Below are positions 1 through 7,935 of a stretch of 64,000 nucleotides of DNA, in pieces. This DNA is from Ruania albidiflava DSM 18029 (GTDB taxonomy: Bacteria > Actinomycetota > Actinomycetes > Actinomycetales > Beutenbergiaceae). Numbering within the stretch: the stretch's first letter is position 1; each line of letters opens with the position of its first letter. Where the stretch lies: NCBI RefSeq assembly GCF_000421225.1, contig NZ_ATWL01000015.1, positions 1-64,000 of the forward strand. Direction: 5' to 3'. The notes beneath the pieces are model-generated. The model made no database searches and was not told where the DNA came from. It saw only the letters and a list, made by a program, of their open reading frames with translations. The translations under genes were made by a program, and so were the position numbers.

Positions 1-191
1 AATTTCCGCAGCACCGTGCCCTTCGGGATGCCTTCGCCGCCGCAGGAGCGGCACCAGGGATCATCCTCACGGACTCGGCACTGAAGCACTGCTCTCTCAG
101 GTTCGAGGTGCTGGCCGGTGACGGTCAGGCCGAGCGCGTCGACCATGCAGAAGGTGTCGAGATCCGGGGCGGTGAACGTAGGCTGGGACAT
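1..191 (-). CDS. ISL3-family transposase, N-terminal part (runs off left edge)
   Basis: An open frame starts at ATG 191-189 and runs through the window edge without a stop, giving 63 codons. The protein begins MSQPTFTAPDLDTFCMVDAL and contains a WCRSCGGEG Cys pair. This matches the usual N-terminus of actinobacterial ISL3 transposases, which carry a zinc-finger-like segment before the DDE domain. The catalytic domain lies outside the window, so it is unknown whether the enzyme is intact. The assignment rests on the N-terminal pattern and the ISL3-like terminus upstream. Confidence 0.65.
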   Translation of the reverse strand, partial: MSQPTFTAPDLDTFCMVDALGLTVTGQHLEPERAVLQCRVREDDPWCRSCGGEGIPKGTVLRK

Positions 192-241
192 GTCGAGGTC
201 TTTCGGATGGGCTGTGTGGTAACTCCCATCGTCGGAAGGCC
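1..241 (-). mobile_element. Left-truncated ISL3-type insertion sequence
   Basis: The window opens inside an insertion sequence. It comprises the 5' part of an ISL3-like transposase gene and about 50 bp of upstream DNA. Read on the minus strand, the terminus looks like GGCCTTCCGACGATGGGAG, which has the GG-CTTCC character of ISL3 inverted repeats. The outer boundary near 238-241 is inferred, because the other end and any target-site duplication lie outside the window. The element borders a region full of gene fragments, which fits transposition-linked decay. Confidence 0.6.
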
Positions 242-500
242 TCGACCTCTATCCAGACACCGCCACGCCCAGACCACTGGGACCTGTCTCTACACCCTCA
301 TCTGCGAAGAGCCGGTAAACGAGCCGGCCCACCGGTGTGTGATGACCTGCTGGAGCGCGACCAATCGTAGTGACGCGTAATACTCTCCTGGGTCCGGAAC
401 TGCACAGCACATTCGTCCCAAGCAGGATCACAACTCCGTCCCAGAAAGCTGCTCAGCGCACAGAAGCGTCTCTTCTTCGCATCACGGTTTTCTGACCTGG
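242..500. other. Gene-free stretch with a possible second IS end
   Basis: I see no convincing gene here. Minus-strand positions 312-285 read GGCTCTTCGCAGATGAGGGT. This resembles a second GG-CTCTTC-type IS terminus close to the one at 241, and could be the trace of another ISL3 or related element. The rest, up to the stop of the hydrolase gene at 501, holds no recognisable structure. Confidence 0.3.
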
Positions 501-1352
501 TCATTCGATGAGGGCATCGAGAGCGTTGAGGACCTGGCTTGGCTGATCATTGACGATGAAGTGCGAACAGTCTGGAACCAGCGTGGACTTCACTATCGGG
601 TTGAGTCGTTCCGCGGTTCGCAGAGCTCGGGCCGGGTTGTGAACGACAGTCTGCTCGGCAATGAGTTGCTGTGTCGGCATCGATAGCCGCCGGAGTTCAG
701 GTGCGGAGAGACGCGTGGCTTCTGGTGCTCGGAGCCGGAAGGTCAGCATCCCTTTGGTAGCCAGGTCGACCAGATCGCGTTGGGCGGGGCGTTCCTTGCC
801 CAGCCAGCGGAAGAGGCTACTGATGTTGCGCGTGGTCGGGGCCAGGAACGGAGGGATGCAACGCAGCAACCATGTCGCGGTGAATGGTGCGAAGACCTGA
901 GCGGGGTCGAGCAGGGTGAGGGAACTGACTCTACCGGGGTGCTCTGTGGCGAAGCGTGCCGCGAGCCAGCCGCCGAAGGAGTGGCCGCAGAGATGAGCAG
1001 CCTCGATACCCAGGGCGTCCAATGTCTCCCGGAGCCAGATCGTGTAATGAGACCGCTTCCGCAACGGTGCGCCATCGTTACTGCTCAAGCCCGGCTCGCA
1101 GATGGTATCGATGGCGCAAATCCGATATCGGTTCGCCAGCTCTGTGATGATGGGCGCCCAGGTCGCACTCGGTGTGTATCGTCCGTGCAGCAGAACCAGA
1201 ACGGGCGCATCTGGTGAGCCGGTGGCCAGGGCAACAGTGCGACCGTAGCGTCCGGTGACCTCCAATCGCTCGTACTCCGGCCAGCCCCGGAGCATCGCCT
1301 CGTACGCGACGAGATACTGCTCGCGTGCCTGCGCGTCAACGAACTCAGACAT
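501..1352 (-). CDS. alpha/beta-fold hydrolase
   Basis: A 283-residue alpha/beta hydrolase of unknown substrate. It shows an early LLHGR oxyanion-loop segment, the nucleophile elbow GHSFGG (Ser is the nucleophile) and a C-terminal CSHF that supplies the catalytic His. The acid is probably in the AEQTVVHNPARA segment, as in related hydrolases with an E-x-x-x-x-x-P loop. The start at 1352 is chosen over upstream ATGs because an AGGAGG ribosome site lies 9 nt before it and the upstream codons overlap that site. No signal peptide is visible, so it is likely cytoplasmic. It lies in a decayed accessory patch, just downstream of a fragment of what may be another hydrolase. Confidence 0.8.
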   Translation of the reverse strand: MSEFVDAQAREQYLVAYEAMLRGWPEYERLEVTGRYGRTVALATGSPDAPVLVLLHGRYTPSATWAPIITELANRYRICAIDTICEPGLSSNDGAPLRKRSHYTIWLRETLDALGIEAAHLCGHSFGGWLAARFATEHPGRVSSLTLLDPAQVFAPFTATWLLRCIPPFLAPTTRNISSLFRWLGKERPAQRDLVDLATKGMLTFRLRAPEATRLSAPELRRLSMPTQQLIAEQTVVHNPARALRTAERLNPIVKSTLVPDCSHFIVNDQPSQVLNALDALIE

Positions 1353-1384
1353 GCGCTGCTGCCTCCTCATAGGTGGGACTCTCC

Positions 1385-1495
1385 TCACTCCTCGCTGAGA
1401 AATCCCGCGAGCATCTCGTTGAAGGCCTCGGGCCGTCGGAATCCGATATCGGCATCTCGCGCTCTCCCTCGGAATCGAACCGGCACGTCCACGTT
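1385..1495 (-). pseudogene. C-terminal fragment of a second hydrolase-like protein
   Basis: This minus-strand frame ends GFRRPEAFNEMLAGFLSEE, which resembles the last helix of alpha/beta hydrolases (RPEAFN..L..FL). Upstream of it the frame loses any family resemblance, and no N-terminal half is present. It sits 33 bp before the intact hydrolase start at 1352, so it is probably the remnant of a paralogue or an upstream operon gene. The assignment is tentative because only about 30 residues carry signal. Confidence 0.35.
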
Positions 1496-1554
1496 ATCCC
1501 TGCTTCTGCACGGCCTGACCAGTCGAACATGGTGCCCCGTCCGGCGATGATCCG

Positions 1555-1866
1555 TCCAGGCCGAATTCCCAGCTCTGTCGATCCTGATCGGCACCTCGCA
1601 GCTGCTCGGACTGTCGTTTCTCGTCTACCTTGTGCTCAAGGCCCAGTACCGGCTGGTTCCGTATGCGTTCGCTGTGATCTGCTCGATGCCGTTCGTTCTG
1701 TAATACGTGGCGCTACCAGACACCGCTCTATAGCGTCGTGGCGCTGCTCGTCTCCCTCAGCGCGACCGCCACCATGCTCGCGACGCCTGACAAGCGGGAG
1801 CGCGCGGCGCCCACAGGAATCTGCGTTCTCCAGGACGGAGGCGCACATACGACCGGCCCCGCATGA
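1555..1866 (+). pseudogene. Frameshifted membrane-protein remnant
   Basis: Two consecutive reading frames give hydrophobic protein-like sequence. The frame through 1563 gives LGLSFLVYLVLKAQYRLVPY and stops at TAA 1701. A shift of +1 at about 1705 gives WRYQTPLYSVVALLVSLSAT and runs on to TGA 1864-1866. Together they look like two or three membrane helices of one small integral membrane protein broken by a frameshift, and no start codon survives in frame. The family is not recognised. An intact, unrelated small membrane gene follows 30 bp later. Confidence 0.4.
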
Positions 1867-1896
1867 TCAGAGATTGCGGTTAAGAACGGAGGGACC

Positions 1897-2328
1897 ATGA
1901 CTGCACGCAGATCAGACAGCACGTCGTCGCCAGTCGGAAGCAGGGCGTATGTCGGCCCCGGCCTGCTCGCGGTGTGCGTACTGCATATCATCGTCGGGGT
2001 GGCCGATGCGGGACCGATGCTGGTCGATGCCGCTGCTGAAGGCTGGTCTGGCGCGTTCACCGGTGAGGACGCCCAGGTGTTGTGGTTCTTGATGACCGGA
2101 GCCGTCGGCGTTGTCGCTGGACTGGCGATCACGTTCATCGAGCTATCCGGTCGACTGCCATGGATGATCAGTATCGCGCTACTGCTCGTAGCAGGAATCG
2201 GGGTGAGCATGGCCCCGGCATCGGGCTTCGTGCTCGTCCTGGCCGTAGCCGTTCTCGCCTTGGCACGCTCCTGGCACACCACCCGCCACTCAACCACGGA
2301 GAGATCCAAGACGTTCCCAAGCCGATGA
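1897..2328 (+). CDS. Small integral membrane protein (DUF6463-like)
   Basis: A 143-residue protein with about four hydrophobic segments: roughly residues 23-40, 62-82, 89-104 and 109-122. The tail is basic and Ser/Thr-rich. The ATG is preceded by GGAGGG at good spacing. Size, the GLLAVCVLHIIVG first helix and the four-helix layout resemble DUF6463-type membrane proteins of actinobacteria, whose function is unknown. No neighbour suggests a role, because flanking genes are fragments. Confidence 0.55.
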   Translation: MTARRSDSTSSPVGSRAYVGPGLLAVCVLHIIVGVADAGPMLVDAAAEGWSGAFTGEDAQVLWFLMTGAVGVVAGLAITFIELSGRLPWMISIALLLVAGIGVSMAPASGFVLVLAVAVLALARSWHTTRHSTTERSKTFPSR

Positions 2329-2360
2329 TAATCGGCCCAGGACGCCTGTAGTAAGAGGCC

Positions 2361-2565
2361 ATGAGCACGTTCACTCCTCGTCGCGGTTTGCGCACAGTGA
2401 CCACGATCCTGTTCACCGGCGTACTCGCCTTCTCATCCCCGGTCGCCGCAACGGCTGTGCCCCGCGAGGATGAGCACGACCTACGGGAACGCATCGAAAC
2501 ACTGGTCGATGAGCATCTCGGCACGCCCCCGGTGTCATGGTTGCCGTGGTCGACGCCGAAGGCCA
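2361..2565 (+). pseudogene. Truncated secreted beta-lactamase-like protein
   Basis: The start at 2361 has an AAGAGG ribosome site and encodes a clear signal peptide ending SSPVAATA at about residue 31. After residue 53 the frame loses sense. Adding one C in the C-run at 2526-2530 restores GTPPGVMVAVVDAEGQSF, the entry strand of serine beta-lactamase/transpeptidase-type domains. Near 2565 the match ends and nothing of the SxxK domain follows. I infer a secreted serine hydrolase killed by a 1-nt deletion and a 3' truncation. The family call rests on a short segment. Confidence 0.45.
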
Positions 2566-2646
2566 GTCGTTCGCCGTTCCCTCGGCCATCGCGCGCGCCA
2601 GGATCACGCAGCCCAGCAGCAGGATGCGCCGGTCTCGCCACACTGG
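2563..2646 (-). pseudogene. Fragment of an MFS transporter
   Basis: Read on the minus strand, this stretch gives WRDRRILLLGCVILARAMAE followed by GTANDW. This resembles the conserved AEGxANDWL helix of one subfamily of MFS sugar/drug transporters. The frame breaks immediately after the Trp, and no other MFS helices are found around it. It abuts, in opposite orientation, the truncated beta-lactamase-like gene, so a rearrangement breakpoint near 2565 is likely. The fragment is short and could be coincidental. Confidence 0.35.
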
Positions 2647-2867
2647 CACGCACGAGACCGCACCGGCCGCAGCAGCCGGTCCCCCACCCCTGCGGCGGCC
2701 GAGCCAGCGGGCACAGGGCATTGCGCCGCCGAAGAGCTGCGGACATGAGGGAGGGCCGCTCGAGACAGAGATGGGCGGCCGGGCCCGCTTACGCATCTAC
2801 CCGGTAGGCAGGGCCACGAGGGTGCAGCGGCGCACCCGGCCCCTCCCCGGTCGACCTGTGCCGGAGC

Positions 2868-3803
2868 TCAGGCCTCGTCCTCACGCACCGACTCCAGCAG
2901 CCGGGCACCGGGTGCGGGCCCGGTGACTACCTCCACGTGGTCGGCCACCCGGGCGGTACGGAGGGTCTCGGCGATCTCCACCGCGGTCGGGTGGTCCGGG
3001 GCGAGCGCGGCCACTGTAGGTCCGGAGCCGGCGACGAGGGAGGCCAGCGCTGGACTGTCCGCCAGCACCTGCTGCACCTGCTGCACCGCCGGGGCGAGGT
3101 TCCCAGCGGCATCATCCAGGTCGTTGCCCAGCACCTCGGCCAGCCGGTGCGGATCTCCGGAGATCAGCGCGGCCATCACCGCGTCGTCGATGTGCGGGAC
3201 CGGCTCCGGGTCGGGGTGCAGCCGGTCCCATTCGGTGAACACCTCACCGGTGGACAAGCCCTGGGCGCGGATTCCCAGCACCCAGTGGTAGCAGCCGCGC
3301 GCCAGCGCCGGGGTGAGCCTGTCCCCGCGGCCGAGTGCCACAGCGGTACCGCCGGTGAGCGCGAACGGCACGTCGGCACCGAGCTCGGCGGCCAGGTGGC
3401 CCAGCTCCTCCCGGGCGAGCCCGGTCTGCCAGAGCAGGTCGCAGGCGAGCAGCGCAGCGGCAGCGTCGGCCGAGCCACCGGCCATACCACCACCGACCGG
3501 GACCCGTTTGGTGATCTGCAGGTGCACTCCGGTGCTGGTGCCGGAGGCTTCGGCGAGCAGGCGGGCGGCACGGCAGGCGAGGTTCGTCTCGTCGTCCGCG
3601 ACCCGGTCGGCCCACGGTCCAGTGGTGCTGACGGTGATCTCCTCGGCGGGGGTGGCGACCACGTCCTCGTGCAACGAGACCGCCTGGTACACGGTCGCCA
3701 GCTGGTGGTCGCCGTCCGCGCCGGCGGGTCCGACGCGCAGCACCAGGGTGAGCATGCCCGGGGCGCGCACGTGCACGGCTGGCAGCATGACACTGGTGTT
3801 CAT
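2868..3803 (-). CDS. ispE: 4-diphosphocytidyl-2-C-methyl-D-erythritol kinase, active-site variant
   Basis: A GHMP kinase of the non-mevalonate isoprenoid pathway, which phosphorylates CDP-methylerythritol. The length of 311 residues is normal. The ATP-binding motif [15 protein letters not shown] is at 102-116, the catalytic Asp is in LGADVPF (Asp144, equivalent to E. coli Asp141), and a C-terminal GSGPTVAAL loop is present. The family's N-terminal PAK/GK-NL motif is altered: it reads APGMLTLVL, so the catalytic Lys (E. coli Lys10) is Met17. The usual GYH is GDH (residues 31-33). ATG overlaps the rsmA stop by 4 nt (ATGA), the classical rsmA-ispE coupling. Identity by synteny and motifs is firm; activity is open. 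Confidence 0.9.
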   Translation of the reverse strand: MNTSVMLPAVHVRAPGMLTLVLRVGPAGADGDHQLATVYQAVSLHEDVVATPAEEITVSTTGPWADRVADDETNLACRAARLLAEASGTSTGVHLQITKRVPVGGGMAGGSADAAAALLACDLLWQTGLAREELGHLAAELGADVPFALTGGTAVALGRGDRLTPALARGCYHWVLGIRAQGLSTGEVFTEWDRLHPDPEPVPHIDDAVMAALISGDPHRLAEVLGNDLDDAAGNLAPAVQQVQQVLADSPALASLVAGSGPTVAALAPDHPTAVEIAETLRTARVADHVEVVTGPAPGARLLESVREDEA

Positions 3804-4687
3804 CGGGAGACCTCTCGGGCCCGGTTACGAGCCGCAGCCAGCGCAGCGAACTGGGTGATGTCCAGCCGCTCCCCCCGGGTGCTCGGGTCGATCCCGGCGG
3901 CACGGGCGACCTGCTCGGCCTGCTGCGGCGACCCGGCCCACGTGGCCAGCGCGGCGCGCAACGTCTTGCGCCGCTGGGCGAACGCAGCGTCGATGCAGGC
4001 GAACACCTCCGCGCGGGAGGCCGTAGTGGTCGGTGGGTCGCGGCGCACCATCCGCACCAGCGCGGAGTCCACGTTCGGCACCGGCCAGAAGATGCTCCGG
4101 GAGATGGTGCCCGCCCGGGTAGCCGAGGCGTACCAGGCGGCCTTCGCGGAAGGTACGCCGTAGGTGCGCGACCCGGGCGGGGCGGCGAGCCGGTCGGCCA
4201 CCTCGGCCTGCACCATCACCAGCACCTCGGCCAGGCTCGGTTGACGCTCGAGGAAGGTCAGCAGCACCGGGACGGCCACGTTGTAGGGCAGGTTGGCCAC
4301 CAGCCGGGTGGGTGTGGCCGGGAGCTCGTGGACGCTGAGTGCGTCCGCGGCGATCACGGTCAGCCTCGCGGCGTCCTCGGGTGCGCGCTCGGCCACCGTC
4401 TGGCCAAGTGCACCGGCGAGCACCGGATCGATCTCCACGGCGAGCACGTGCGCCCCTGCCTCGAGCAGCCCGAGCGTGAGGGAGCCCAGGCCTGGTCCCA
4501 CCTCGACCACTGTGTCTCCCGCCTGCACGCCGGCGGTGCGGACAATCCGGCGTACTGTGCCCGGGTCGATGACGAAGTTCTGCCCGAGGGTCTTGGTGGG
4601 CCGGATCCCGAGACGCTCCGCGAGCGCGCGCACGCTGGAGGCGGTCAGCAGCCGGGGGGCTGCGGGCGCGGGGTCGGGAGGGCTCAC
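3800..4687 (-). CDS. rsmA: 16S rRNA dimethyladenosine transferase
   Basis: This is the KsgA methyltransferase that dimethylates A1518 and A1519 of 16S rRNA during 30S maturation, using SAM. It has 295 residues with a GTG start. The TLGQNF motif is at 33-38, the SAM-binding [10 protein letters not shown] at 62-71, the acidic EID at 85-87, and the catalytic NLPYN at 132-136. The C-terminal RRKTLR segment is also typical. It lies between rpf upstream and ispE, which overlaps its stop. This is the order seen in mycobacteria and most actinobacteria. Confidence 0.95.
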   Translation of the reverse strand: MSPPDPAPAAPRLLTASSVRALAERLGIRPTKTLGQNFVIDPGTVRRIVRTAGVQAGDTVVEVGPGLGSLTLGLLEAGAHVLAVEIDPVLAGALGQTVAERAPEDAARLTVIAADALSVHELPATPTRLVANLPYNVAVPVLLTFLERQPSLAEVLVMVQAEVADRLAAPPGSRTYGVPSAKAAWYASATRAGTISRSIFWPVPNVDSALVRMVRRDPPTTTASRAEVFACIDAAFAQRRKTLRAALATWAGSPQQAEQVARAAGIDPSTRGERLDITQFAALAAARNRAREVSR

Positions 4688-4787
4688 GTCGATGAGCCTA
4701 GAGGATCATCGCGCCAAGGCTCGGGAGTACTGCTTGAGGACGCGACCGGGCCGCACACCCGAGCGCTCGCGATGGTGGGTGCTGTAC

Positions 4788-6308
4788 TCAGAGCAGCCCG
4801 AGCTGGGCAGCGCAGGCGGGCCACTGGCCCCAGCCGCTCTGCGCCTGCAGTGCCTGTGCACGCTGGGTCTGCTCGGCCGCGGACGCCTCGCTGGGCAGAC
4901 CAGAGCCGCCCATCGCCTGCCAGGTCGGCAGCGAGAACTGGTACAGGCCGTAGTATCCGTTGCCCGTGTTCGTGGTCGGATCTCCGCCGGACTCGCACTC
5001 GGCGAGCTCGGCCCAGACGCCACTGCCGGCACCAGAGCTCCCGCCGGATCCTCCTGTGTCGTCAGAGCCACCGGAGTTCTCTGAGTCGCCAGAGTCATCG
5101 GAACCACCCGAGTCACCCGAGCTGCTGGACCCACCCGAGCTGCTGGACCCACCCGAGCTGCTGGTGCTCTCCTCGGGGGCCGGCTCCGGCTCGGGGGCGG
5201 GACGCTCAGCGGTGCCGACCTCCACCACGCGGTCCACCGGATCGGTGGTGACCTCGTCGGAGAGCTCCTTGCTGTCCACCACCTCACCGTCGACGAGGTG
5301 GTCCCGGTAGGTGATGGTGCGCTCACCGTCACGGCCCTCCTGGACCACTCGGGACTGGTCGTCGTAGAGCTCGTCGGTCTCGCGCTGCACGCTGTCGTGC
5401 TCGACCACCCGGGTCTCGGTCCGGGTCTCGGTGGTGTGCCGAACCACGGTGACCACCGGTGCGCCGTCCTCGCCCATCGTGACGTTGACCTCGTCCTGGT
5501 TGCCCAGGGTGATCTCCGCCTTGACCAGCACCTGCTGGAGGGTGGCGCTGCCGTCGATGTCGATGGACCGCTCCTCGTCGTCGACCACGATCGTCACCGC
5601 ACCATCGGTGATCAGCGGGAGGTCGAGCTCCGTGCGCCCGTCGCTGGACCGCGAGGCTTCCAGCGAGGCGTCTCGGCCGCTGCTGATCAGCTGGGTGAGT
5701 GCTTCCTCGGCCGTCAGTGCGGTCGTCCAGACCAGCTGCTGCTCACCGTCGGTGGTGATGGTGATCTGGTCGCCGGTGCGCACCACGACGTCGGCACCGT
5801 CGCTGAGCGCCTCGTCGGCACCAGGGACCACGGCGTCGTGGGGGCCGATCTCGATGCCGGCCTCGTCCAGGAGGCCGTCGACCGACCCGGCGAACGTGCT
5901 GAAGGTGTAGGTCTCGCCGTCCAGGTCGATGTCCACGGTCTTGTGCGCGGCAGCGACCGCTACCCCGGAACCGGCCAGTACCAGCACCGTGGCAGCAGCG
6001 GCCCCGAGCAGCACCCGACGCCGGCCCCGACGAGCAGACGGGCCGGTCTCCGCCGCCGCGACTCCGGCAGCGTCGGCCGTGTCCGTCTCCTCCGCCGGCT
6101 CAGCCTCGTCGGCGGGGACCGCACCCAGGTCGAGCTGGGCGGTCTCCTCAGCGGGCTCGGACCGCTCGCCCGCAGCGGCAGCCGTAGCGTCCGGGGCAGC
6201 GCCGGTCGTGCTCGGCTGGTCGGTCACGTCCGGTGCCTCGTGCGCCGGTTCGGCGGCCTCGTCGGTCGTGGGCACATCAGGGCGGCGGAAACGGTCGAAG
6301 AATGACAC
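4788..6308 (-). CDS. rpfB: Resuscitation-promoting factor RpfB-type cell-wall hydrolase
   Basis: A peptidoglycan-cleaving muralytic protein that promotes regrowth. I take GTG 6308 as the start (506 residues). ATG 6365 is an alternative, and neither has a ribosome site. A longer frame from TTG 6419 would place the start upstream of the candidate MtrA box and is unlikely. Domains: acidic N-terminal tail, membrane anchor about 99-121, three DUF348 repeats, a G5 domain, a Ser/Gly-rich linker, and a C-terminal Rpf domain with catalytic Glu in LAECESGG. GYYGLYQFS and WPAC, the second disulfide Cys, follow. Downstream rsmA-ispE matches the mycobacterial rpfB locus. Confidence 0.9.
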   Translation of the reverse strand: MSFFDRFRRPDVPTTDEAAEPAHEAPDVTDQPSTTGAAPDATAAAAGERSEPAEETAQLDLGAVPADEAEPAEETDTADAAGVAAAETGPSARRGRRRVLLGAAAATVLVLAGSGVAVAAAHKTVDIDLDGETYTFSTFAGSVDGLLDEAGIEIGPHDAVVPGADEALSDGADVVVRTGDQITITTDGEQQLVWTTALTAEEALTQLISSGRDASLEASRSSDGRTELDLPLITDGAVTIVVDDEERSIDIDGSATLQQVLVKAEITLGNQDEVNVTMGEDGAPVVTVVRHTTETRTETRVVEHDSVQRETDELYDDQSRVVQEGRDGERTITYRDHLVDGEVVDSKELSDEVTTDPVDRVVEVGTAERPAPEPEPAPEESTSSSGGSSSSGGSSSSGDSGGSDDSGDSENSGGSDDTGGSGGSSGAGSGVWAELAECESGGDPTTNTGNGYYGLYQFSLPTWQAMGGSGLPSEASAAEQTQRAQALQAQSGWGQWPACAAQLGLL

Positions 6309-6391
6309 AGGCGGAGGGTTTCTGTGTGGGGAACTGGGATGCTCGCTCCGGTCGGCCACGTCCATGCAGCCACACCGGCGGACGTTCGACT

Positions 6392-6407
6392 GTAACCAGA
6401 TCGTTAT
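6392..6407 (-). promoter_or_regulatory. Candidate MtrA box upstream of rpfB
   Basis: On the minus strand it reads ATAAC-N6-GTTAC, two 5-mers 11 bp apart. This is the direct-repeat layout of MtrA sites that govern rpf and other wall hydrolase genes in actinobacteria. The same spacing occurs before the second transglycosylase gene at 7785. The site is 84 bp upstream of the chosen GTG. Regulation by MtrA is inferred from motif and target type. Confidence 0.5.
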
Positions 6408-6525
6408 CTTCCAGGTCAACCGGATCGGCAGAAGATGTGACGACCGGCACAGCCGGGCGACCCGTCAGACCAAGGCAACGTACGCCGTCGGCAATGAACT
6501 CCTATAGCGGCGGCGGTGTCCCGCA

Positions 6526-6558
6526 CGGTGTGCCGGCCCACCCAGGACCGGCACACCG
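6526..6558 (-). terminator. Hairpin terminator after the transglycosylase gene
   Basis: CGGTGTGCCGG at 6526-6536 pairs perfectly with 6548-6558 around an 11-nt loop. It lies 12 nt past the stop at 6570. There is no U-tract, as is usual for intrinsic-like terminators in high-GC actinobacteria. Confidence 0.65.
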
Positions 6559-6569
6559 CACCGGCGGGA

Positions 6570-7727
6570 TCAGTACCAGCCGACGGACTGGGAGTGGCCC
6601 CAGGCGCCGCACGGGGTGCCGTACCGGCCGGAGATGTAGTTCAGGCCCCAGGTGATCTGGGTAGCCGGGTTGGTCCGCCAGTCAGAGCCGGCGGAGGCCA
6701 TCTTCGACCCGGGCAGCGACTGCGGGATGCCGTAGGCACCGGAGGAGGGGTTCTGCGCGTGCGGATTCCAGTTGCTCTCCCGCTCCCAGAGCGCGTTCAG
6801 GCAGGTCCACTGGTCCGAGCCCCAGCCGCGGGCGGCGAGCAGCTCCTGCGCGATCGAGCGCGGGTCGGTGCCCGAGTAGTCGCCGGACGGGGTGCTCTCC
6901 GAGCTGTCGTCGGAAGAGCTGGACGAGCTCGAGGAGCTCGAGGAGCCGGAGGAGTCAGACGAGCTCGAGGAGCTGGACGAGCTGGAGCTGTTCGAGCTGC
7001 TCTGGGACGGTGGCGGCGCGGTACCGACCAGCACCACCTCGTCGACCGGCTCGGACACCAGGATCTCGGCCTGCACCTCGCGGGAGACCTCCTCACCATC
7101 GCGGTACTCCGCGGTGTAGGCGATCACCCGGGAGCCGTCCTGCCCTTCGGTCTCCACCCGCTCGGTGCCGCGGGTGAGGGACGAGGTCTCCCGGCGAACC
7201 GTGTCGTGCTCGAGGGTCTCGGTCTCGGTGCCGTACTGCGTACCGACGCGCTCGATCGAGATGTCCGCGCCTTCGGTGGGCCGGCTGTTCATCTCCACCG
7301 ACACGTTGTCCTCCAGGCCCACGACGATGCCGTTCTCGATGAGAGCGTCGGCCACCGTCTCGGCGTTGGACTCGATGTCGTAGGTCTTGCCGTCCACTGT
7401 GGCCTGGAACTGCACGGTCGGACCGGCTTCGTCCAGCAGCCCGGCCGGGTCGCGGCCGTCCTGCCCGCTGCGGGAGGCTTGGTCCCACAGCTCGGTGCGG
7501 CCGGCCAGGTAGGCTCGCGCGTCCTCGGCGGAGGCGGCGAACGGGTCGGTAGCGTCGGTGGCGCCGGAGTCGGAGTCGGTACCCGGCTGGTTCGCGGCGA
7601 ACGCCAGCGAGCCGGCCAGGACCACTGCGAGCCCCCCGGCGCCGATCGCACGTCGCAGCGGGCGGGGCAGGGCAGTGGTCACGGGCGCGTCGGCGCGGTG
7701 GCGCGACGTGGCTTTGTCAACGGGCAC
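6570..7727 (-). CDS. Secreted G5-domain lytic transglycosylase
   Basis: A 385-residue secreted wall hydrolase with a GTG start. It has a hydrophobic signal/anchor at about 27-45, one DUF348 unit (about 105-145), a G5 domain (about 150-235), a nearly pure Ser linker (about 240-280), and a C-terminal transglycosylase domain of the actinobacterial SLT-like type. The catalytic Glu is probably in WERESNWNP, followed by GAYGIPQSLPGSKMAS and GLNYISGRYGTPCGAW. It is paralogous in layout to the adjacent RpfB but carries a different catalytic domain. It has its own upstream MtrA-like box and downstream hairpin, so it is probably transcribed separately from rpfB. Confidence 0.85.
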   Translation of the reverse strand: MPVDKATSRHRADAPVTTALPRPLRRAIGAGGLAVVLAGSLAFAANQPGTDSDSGATDATDPFAASAEDARAYLAGRTELWDQASRSGQDGRDPAGLLDEAGPTVQFQATVDGKTYDIESNAETVADALIENGIVVGLEDNVSVEMNSRPTEGADISIERVGTQYGTETETLEHDTVRRETSSLTRGTERVETEGQDGSRVIAYTAEYRDGEEVSREVQAEILVSEPVDEVVLVGTAPPPSQSSSNSSSSSSSSSSSDSSGSSSSSSSSSSSDDSSESTPSGDYSGTDPRSIAQELLAARGWGSDQWTCLNALWERESNWNPHAQNPSSGAYGIPQSLPGSKMASAGSDWRTNPATQITWGLNYISGRYGTPCGAWGHSQSVGWY

Positions 7728-7784
7728 GGGGAGGGGTCCTGTTCTTGCTACGTCAAACCCGGGAGGGACGGGCCAGAAGCGACC

Positions 7785-7800
7785 GTAACCGATTTGTGAC
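7785..7800 (-). promoter_or_regulatory. Candidate MtrA box upstream of the transglycosylase gene
   Basis: The minus strand reads GTCAC-N6-GTTAC, 58 bp before the GTG start. Half-sites and spacing equal those at 6392-6407. Recurrence in front of two wall-hydrolase genes of the same locus supports a shared regulator, most likely the MtrAB system, which is not encoded here. The rest of 7728-7935 is leader DNA with no gene seen. Confidence 0.55.
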
Positions 7801-7935
7801 CTGAATTTCCAGTACCGGGCCGGAGCTGTGGACGGCGAGTCCCCCGCGGCAGTGGCCTCGATGTCGAAATTCGACCCGGGTTCGATACCCAGAGCGCCTC
7901 GCGGGCTTGCGGACCAGCCGGTCGGGTGCTCGGGG

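Noticed and set aside
1373-1900. A 175-codon plus-strand gene over the remnant region
   Set aside because: Composition is Arg/Ser/Pro-rich and it conflicts with the hydrophobic frames of the decayed membrane protein and with the minus-strand hydrolase fragment.
4719-4764. GCTCGGG/CCCGAGC hairpin between rpfB and rsmA
   Set aside because: Seven pairs with a 32-nt loop in GC-rich DNA is within chance expectation and would split a conserved operon.
6309-6419. N-terminal extension of RpfB from TTG 6419
   Set aside because: It would place the candidate MtrA box inside the coding region and has no ribosome site or family-like sequence.
7728-7935. A ydaO-type c-di-AMP riboswitch or a tRNA in the leader of the transglycosylase gene
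   Set aside because: A CGGGTTCGATACCC segment looks like a T-arm, but no acceptor, D or anticodon stems can be assembled. I also do not see the conserved ydaO segments.
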